NCBI GenBank assembly: GCA_051294375.1
Contig: CM119271.1
Location: forward strand, 15,692,770-15,756,769
Length of the DNA: 64,000 nt
DNA from: Paraspadella gotoi
Lineage: Eukaryota > Chaetognatha
Reading direction: 5' to 3'
Shown here: positions 58,701 to 64,000 of the stretch, one piece after another
How the letters are laid out: each line of letters begins with the position of its first letter
Position numbering within the stretch: position 1 is the first letter of the stretch
Notes under the pieces: generated by a model
Told to the model about the DNA's origin: nothing
Seen by the model: only the letters and a program-made list of their open reading frames with translations
The model's database searches: none
Program-made: the position numbers and the translations under genes

Positions 58701-58845
58701 TCTTTTCCGGAACCATCCACAGGGCGAAAGCGAGAGCGAGAATCACGACGAAAGCGACAAAGTATTTCGCGAATCGATCGAACAAACGACCCAAAATTAA
58801 AAGAAAGAAAAAAGTCCAGAATAAATGTCGGAGACGAATCGCCAT
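55786..58845 (-). CDS. AREL1: AREL1-like HECT E3 ubiquitin ligase, single exon
   Basis: One uninterrupted frame; 1019 residues from the Met at 58845, or 1028 from the Met at 58872. The N-terminus has two hydrophobic segments (LFWTFFFLLILGRLFDRF, FVAFVVILALAFALWMV). A region with filamin/immunoglobulin-like repeats follows (VTFTVHKSGVYKITVRVAGS). Hallmarks of AREL1 are RKVYVYVSPRQITVKEFYLK and FRVCPSTRFSF. The HECT domain runs from DWCKLFEVTFAREEGLDWGG to HTCFNQLCLPDY; the catalytic Cys lies 33 residues from the end, as in human AREL1. Human AREL1 is 823 residues and ubiquitinates IAP antagonists such as SMAC, reducing apoptosis. The absence of introns over 3 kb is odd next to intron-rich neighbours. 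Confidence 0.92.
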   Translation of the reverse strand: MAIRLRHLFWTFFFLLILGRLFDRFAKYFVAFVVILALAFALWMVPEKSEGAKSLETKLRTRGFDQELIDEVIRSGGFDNAADFVTSVSEKPFSLLSEAKRNPATLKALKEAAEGMKEELLLEDWLREHRLSDLAPSFVSDEAFLSDVPWILDVLREEEIDFIHPYPSIFRAFDADSDLAASFRSAASKLRPDKPTLEERWKSLTIKSKKWGLNFRAFIYTIVVVFLFYFLPFIASHRRPRPVTLPGIRPSSREGIIDALTLNYPMTRLTRIRWEFDDRSRVGSTVSFQVALFKIGGIRFPLDEESARHWFFVEIISENSLVLHSASFASSPSPSSADSTPASLAPNVARVTFTVHKSGVYKITVRVAGSPVEGSPFVREFLPGPMDLTKTALIQRTSLVTCTQGQVLSLDLQPRDEYNNKCDSKDIDGSLFSLLAEPLSYEMPLNSSLVRAEVFPVNSVFERSSRRLILKSYPHKLGIFRVTVAFIHEKINKCSFDLVVLTQSEASTLATNVDKKKHNLWYEARLLDVPTASKPRKVYVYVSPRQITVKEFYLKIFPKSLFAFRVCPSTRFSFSPSSRSGDDKVFSIDDGAEKIRLSSPHRDILVAAFADFLRKNIGGSQTFQEKRAFFNAELTKHHARHGRGKLSINVDRFDLVESSLKALKNASTADWCKLFEVTFAREEGLDWGGLRREWFTLLTGAIFKSGSGYFARFSEDRLGPVHPCFATRRPASVRAKHFEFVGKVVGKCLFETAQGPSYAQCVKARLSRSFLAQLIGLRINHKYFEQDDPDFYVSKVKYILENDLSDADSSSALGLEDLNFSEEVYDPQGHLIDVVDLISNGRNIPVTEDNKVAYLDALARYRLVTAVEEEVAAFLKGFNELIPDRLLCIFDERELELLLCGTGKIDVADLKKHTTICSSTSPMFPRVVDWFWTIVSSFGQEELALLLQFVTGSSQLPVGGFAQLRPEFQITHGPFSINALPTAHTCFNQLCLPDYEDCATFHRLLLIAIKEGSEGFALQ

Positions 58846-58872
58846 GGTTACGGAAGACGCACGAAAGGTCAT

Positions 58873-59585
58873 TTAGTTAAAACGTGGATGTCGAAAATGG
58901 CGGGGAGAGGGTCCGTCCGTCCGTCCATCGTGAACCCATTCGAGTTGACCTTCTGTTGTGACTCACCGGAAAGTGGAAGAATTTTCAAGCTTGGATTTGG
59001 CTTTTGATTCAAACTCGCTTTAGGAAAAAAATTAGTAAATGAAAAGATACTTATGCACAAAACAGCTTTTTAGGCTATAAATTGGAAAACGAAAACGCGT
59101 ACATATAAATTAAAGGATAAAAAATTTGAATTATCATCACAATTTTTTGCAATAAACAAAAAAAACCGATTCGTCCAATTTTTCGTCTGCTGCTCGAAAA
59201 CTCAATTTTTCCTTTTCCTTTTTTTGACCAAGTTTTTTCTTTTGTTCGGCCCCAGTTTTGTCCCGTGAAACGACGATACAGTGAAAGACTCAAAAACGTG
59301 AACCGTGAGTCACGTCGATTCGAGTTTCATTCAGTTTTGTTTTCGATTCAATTCAAACAAAAGGTAATCCGCGTGGAATTCAAATTAACCAATAACTAAA
59401 ATACAAAGACAAAGTTTTTTTTTAAATATCACATTAGAATTTGATAGATACGAAATGAAAAAAAAGTGACTTAGACGAGTCGGCGGAATTGGTAGAGGAA
59501 TTGAAAGGGCGGGGGGGAAACCGGAAACTCAGGGGGGGGGGAGGAAAATCAAGGGGGAGCTAAAGGGGAGATGCAACATCGATCG
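58873..59585. other. Spacer upstream of AREL1
   Basis: Includes (ccgt)n-like sequence at 58911-58926 and AT-rich stretches. It should contain the AREL1 promoter and the UNC50 3' UTR. Confidence 0.4.
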
Positions 59586-60018
59586 TCACTGGACGCGAAA
59601 GTGATAAAAGTCTATGATGGCTCGAGTGAAATTCCACTGCATGAGGAGGGAGACCGTGTAGACGAGGACCAATCCAGTCATCGGGTACAGGATCGTCTGC
59701 GTAGAATGGGAAAAATTGGGGAAGAATCGAAATTTCATCTCGCTTTCTCTTTCCTCTCACACCTGCGTACTGCGGAAAAAGACTCTCTCTCTCTCTTTCT
59801 CTCTCTCTTCTCCTCTCTCTCTCCCACCTGCGTGCTGCGAAGAAAAGGCAAAGACTTGTATCCCAAGAAGGTGATGTAAACGTAGTAGCAAAGAGCGAAA
59901 AGCCAGAGCGTGTTACCGATAAAACACCCCACGAAGGTGCTGTGACCGATGACTACTGAGGAAAAACAAAATAAAATATATGAGAGAGAGAGAAAAGAAT
60001 CAGTCGTCGTCGTCCTCT

Positions 60019-60093
<75 letters not shown>

Positions 60094-61432
60094 TTACCCG
60101 ACACGAGCGGCAGCTGCAGAACATGAAGGATGAGGATGACGGGGAAGAGGGCGTTGAGGTGAATGTCGAACGAGTAGCCCCATTCAACGTCGAACCCGCG
60201 TCCCGCCGTCGGAGCGATCAAGTATTTGTTCGCCACGAACCTTTTTAAAAAGTTGAGGAAAACATATTTAATAAGTTTGATATGAGATGAGATGATATAA
60301 AAATATCACAAAATAATCTGAAAGGACTGGTTATTATAAAACCATTAATGGTCCATTATTTTTTTAAAGGTAACTCGGTTCTCATATTTATTTGCTATGT
60401 CTCATTCGCTACATTTCTCTTTCATGTTTGTTTTATCGTTTATTGATTTTCATCGCAGAGCGTGTTTGTTTAATACTTAATTAATAATTAATTAATTAAA
60501 ACAAAAATCACCAAAAGACGGATGCGACGACGGCGCCGACGGCGATCGTGTCCACGAAGAACACCCACAGGAGAAACTTGAAAAAGGCGGCGACGCCCAT
60601 TCGCGTCACCAGCGCGAACATCACCGACGACAACTGGGAAAGGGGAGGGTGGTGAGATTGATTGATTGATTGAAAAGAAGAGTTAGGCCTAACATATGGG
60701 GCTAAAACTTTAGTAAACTTTAGTAAGCTTTAGTAAAAGCAAAAAGATTGAATTAATTAAATCTATTCTGGACGACTCGAGTTCGAAGTCCGAACTCCTA
60801 AATCCTCGACAAAATCCATTCGATGATATTGACTCAGATCAGCCTTTCGAGGTCGCATCGATCCAACTGAGCTTTAAATAACCGAGACCGGATACGCTGA
60901 AACAACTTGGCCGAGCAAACCAAAACAATCAATTAGTTTGTTATCACGAATCAATGATGGCGAGACTCACCAAGAGAAAAAGGCCGAGGAGAATGAGAAA
61001 GGACGGATCGTCCCTCGCCCACTGATCCTTTGTTCGTTTTCGATGCTGGAAATTCAGGTAGACTTTTTGCGGCGCGATGCAAAGATGGATTAGCTGGAGT
61101 GAAAGGGGAAGTTACAGATAAATTATCGATTTTAACTTCAAAAACGGCGGAGGAAGTTCACTTTAGAACATTAAATGTTATTCTTGAAAATAAAATGTTG
61201 ATTGACTCGCCAGTGCCCCGCCGCCTTTTCCACCGACCTGCCAAACGGCGAACTCGAAATCCATTTGACGAAACATGAAGATCCTCCTCAAATATTTGTA
61301 TCCCTTTTCCGTCGCCGTTCTCTTCTTAGGGGAACCGGCGCCGCCTTCGACGCCGCTGCCGCCGCGATGGAAGACGGGGAGTTCGCTCATCGAGGAGGCG
61401 CTCATCAGCGACGCCGAAGATGTCGAGTACAT
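59586..61432 (-). CDS. UNC50: UNC50 homolog, six exons
   Basis: Exons 61238-61432, 60971-61093, 60512-60633, 60098-60240, 59828-59955 and 59586-59696 join in phase to 273 residues; human is 259. Diagnostic segments are YKYLRRIFMFRQMDFEFAVW, RTKDQWARDDPSFLILLG, ANKYLIAP and FDVEWGYSFDIHLNALFP, then FIGNTLWLFALCYYVYITFL and MQWNFTRAIIDFYHFRVQ. It is a Golgi/ER multi-pass membrane protein needed for assembly and traffic of nicotinic receptors (C. elegans UNC-50) and for Golgi vesicle transport. The exon 5 donor at 59828 has a second copy about 64 bp downstream (59764). Intron 4 begins with a (GA)n microsatellite at about 60021-60090. Confidence 0.95.
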
Positions 61433-62527
61433 GGCTTCTCTCTGTCTCAGTCTATACAGTTTTTATCTTCTTCTTATCGTCTAAATATCTCTGTCTCTAA
61501 TTCTCCCGCTTCGTGGGTGAAAATCGTCTTTCCTGTCATTAAGGGTAAAGCGTCAACGAATGTTTGAAAATTATAAACTAACAGATCCTAAACAACGACG
61601 GAAAATAATTCCGCCAATTTGGTGTGGTTTTTTTGTGTGTGATTCGAAATGTCCGGACAATGTACATATTTTCGCTGGGTGTGAATATATCGGTTGGGTG
61701 ATGTACATTAATGTAAAATTAAGTAAAAGACGTAACCATTAATGCGTTTGCAACATGCAACTCGCATCATCACCTACAATTATATTATTTTCTTATTCAT
61801 AAAACTCGAAATGTTAAGTCTTTTTTAGCAAAATAAAAATACCGATAGGAAAAGAATATTACAATGTTCATAAAACGAACACACACCGACGTCAAACACA
61901 CAGAGCGAAAGAGATCAAAAGGCCGGATAAGTAAAGAGAATTAACTTCCTTCGTAAACTTAAAAACAACTAGGAGCGTCACTCCAAAAAACTTTTTACTC
62001 GACCCAGTTTCTGTTAACCGATTCCGTGCGCATTGCGTAATCATTTGTCATTATTCAAACCAACTAACAATATTAAACTCCATGCGGCTATTTTTCAGTC
62101 GCTAATAAATACATAAATTCATAGAGAAACAAACGAGATAGAAGAATAAACTCAAGTATGAGACGCAGGCAAGTGGGGGGGGAAAAAGATCAAAGTATTT
62201 TGTAGATTGGGTTTACTATTAAAACTTGGTCATGTTGGGAAATGAGATAAAATTATAAATATACAGATAAGATGATTATTGGATGTAGATAAAAAGATAT
62301 GTAGTACGTAGTTACCTAAAAGCGGATGAGTGAGCGAATAACATCAAATTAAATTCCTACATAATTCGTGTAATTTCCAACGTTTTAATTCCACAAAAAA
62401 AAGGAAACATTTCTAACAACAAAATTTGAAAACTATCTGTATCGAAATCTAAAAATAGATTTTTTTTGAGCGAAGGTCGAAATAAAAGTAAGTCTCTAGG
62501 AAAATGTTAAAGATCTCTCTCAGTTTC
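61433..62527. other. Spacer between NNT and UNC50
   Basis: AT-rich, about 1.1 kb. It should contain the NNT 3' UTR and UNC50 promoter. No exon, RNA gene or repeat copy was recognised. Confidence 0.45.
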
Positions 62528-63372
62528 TCAGGCTTCGTAGTGCGTCTGAATCTTCTGCAGCAACGCGTCGCAGGTCTTCTTGGCGTCGCCTAGCAACATG
62601 CTGTTGTTGTTCTTGAAGAAGACGGGGTTGTCGACGGCCGCGTAGCCGACGCCGAGGGATCGCTTCATGACGATCGTCTGCGCCGCCTGCCAGACGCGGA
62701 GCACGGGCATTCCTTGATGGGGGAAGGGAGAGAAAAAGCTTAAATATGAAAAATACGTTCGAGATGTATCCTAATTACAATATTAATATACCGCAAATTA
62801 CGTATTTGTTACAACTGTTCTTCTCGTTGTTAAATTGTTATGTTTGTCAACGTTGGTTGAAACAGGGTTAATTCAAAATTAGATCCGATTTTCTTAATCT
62901 CCTTTGCATAAAGTAGCAGTACAGAAAATTATAATATTTTTAGATTGGGTAGGTTTAAATATGGTGATCTTAGGTTATGTCTCATTTAATGTAGTGTAAA
63001 GTATTGAGGTCTCGTTGCCAATTGGTTCATGTCGTTTAAGTAGATTATGTAATCATTTTCATCATAATCATTCCCTCCACTCACTAACCAGCAATGATGG
63101 AGTTGGGATCGTCCTCGGCCGCGGAGTTGACGGTGTCGTTGGCGCCGATAACGAGCACCAAGTCCGTCTTGGGGAAATCGTCGTTGATCTCGTCCATCTC
63201 CAGCACGTAGTCGTAAGGGACGCCCGCCTCCGCCAGCAAGACGTTCAATTGGCCTGGCATCCGTCCGGCGACCGGGTGGATCCCGAATCGCACGTTCTTC
63301 TTTCCTTTTTTGATGAGGAGGTCAACCATCTGGGCGATGGGATATTGGGCTTGGGCCACGCAGAGGCCATAC
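62528..63372 (-). CDS. NNT: NAD(P) transhydrogenase, 3' end (two exons, gene continues beyond window)
   Basis: Exons 63089-63372 and 62528-62712 encode the C-terminal NADP(H)-binding domain [96 protein letters not shown] and [13 protein letters not shown]. These are near-invariant in mitochondrial NNT, the inner-membrane proton-translocating enzyme that makes NADPH from NADH. NADPH keeps mitochondrial glutathione reduced, which is relevant to the glutathione-dependent formaldehyde enzyme in this window, though no linkage is implied. The upstream exons are not in the remaining 628 bases. Confidence 0.96.
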
Positions 63373-64000
63373 CTTAAAAAAAATGAACGGGAGGGAAATG
63401 GGGAAACGATGAATCAAATTTAGTGTGAAACCCGAAAACATGTCAATTTCAGCCAACTTTGACTAAAATTAGTTTAAGAAAGGACGAGCAAAAGTTACGG
63501 GTTGAAACCTAATAATAAATGAAAAGGCAACTCCCTTCCCGAGTTTCCTAGAAGTAGCAAGCAGTTTATATCTCTAAAGTTTTGCTCTGAAAAAGGTGAG
63601 TAATTTTAAATTCAAGATGAAACCGTGAGATAAACTAATCAAATTCAACCGCAATATGTGTAGAGATATTGTCGTTGCTCTTTTGCTTTTTATAGTTTCT
63701 TCATAGCTCTGATAGAGTTCGCTTTTTGCTTACTTTCCCTCTACTTTTCTCTTCCAGTTCAAATACTAGTAGGCCAAATATGTAGACCATAGGCTTCCTA
63801 CCCGTCCACAAACGGCCTTTTTACGACGGTAGTCAGCAAGTAGCCACGTCACCAGTCACGTCACCTACGTCACCATTTTCCAGATACTTTAGTCAGAGGG
63901 ATAAGAGCCCACAACGAAGCCACAAGACTGGACTTGCGGTGGCTATGAACTGGGCCACAGGCCTTTCGGACTTGCGGTCTTACGAAGTGGACGACGCTGT
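63373..64000. other. NNT intron or flank at the window end
   Basis: No further NNT exon was found. The last 250 bases are GC-richer (tcacgtcacctacgtcacc) and may be a repeat, but there is no second copy in this window. Confidence 0.4.

Noticed and set aside
60021-60090. GA-repeat open frames (Glu-Arg polymers) near UNC50 and at 51178-51645
   Set aside because: Pure microsatellite translation.

Overview
This is a gene-dense stretch of nuclear DNA from an invertebrate animal, most likely a bilaterian with a compact genome. Spliceosomal GT-AG introns are everywhere. The genes include a ROR/HR3 nuclear receptor, PIWI, SKA1, TADA3, CoREST, AP-2 mu, AREL1 and TMEM272. Introns and spacers are AT-rich and full of SINE-like, fold-back and tandem repeats. 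No phylum can be named from the sequence alone. One assembly gap (N) lies at 30865-31600.

Layout, low to high coordinate: RPLP1; ROR/HR3 receptor; AP2M1; TADA3; an unidentified discoidin-like protein; a CoREST (RCOR)-like corepressor with zinc fingers between its SANT domains; a small putative mitochondrial protein; TLCD3-like; a fused glutathione-dependent formaldehyde dehydrogenase/S-formylglutathione hydrolase; TMEM272-like; SKA1; PIWI; RNF113; a C2H2 zinc-finger protein; a CXXC-PHD protein; the PP2A B55 regulatory subunit; AREL1; UNC50; and the 3' end of NNT. All 19 genes are on the minus strand, most spaced 0.2-1.1 kb apart.

The most interesting gene is at 21458-26140. Ten phase-consistent exons join a class III alcohol dehydrogenase (ADH5) to esterase D/S-formylglutathione hydrolase in one 700-residue frame, with a short linker, no stop and no internal start. 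A presequence resembling a mitochondrial targeting peptide precedes it. The two domains catalyse consecutive steps of formaldehyde oxidation to formate, so this would be a one-polypeptide, possibly mitochondrial, pathway.

Other themes are: (1) tandem duplications that overlap 5' splice sites in several genes; (2) long inverted repeats in PIWI introns (a near-perfect 513-bp palindrome and a pair of diverged ~0.85-kb arms); (3) a tRNA-derived SINE family and a separate dispersed repeat family in introns and spacers; (4) three GC-AG introns. Exon coordinates were read from splice motifs and checked by reading phase and by homology recalled from known protein families. No alignment or database search was run.
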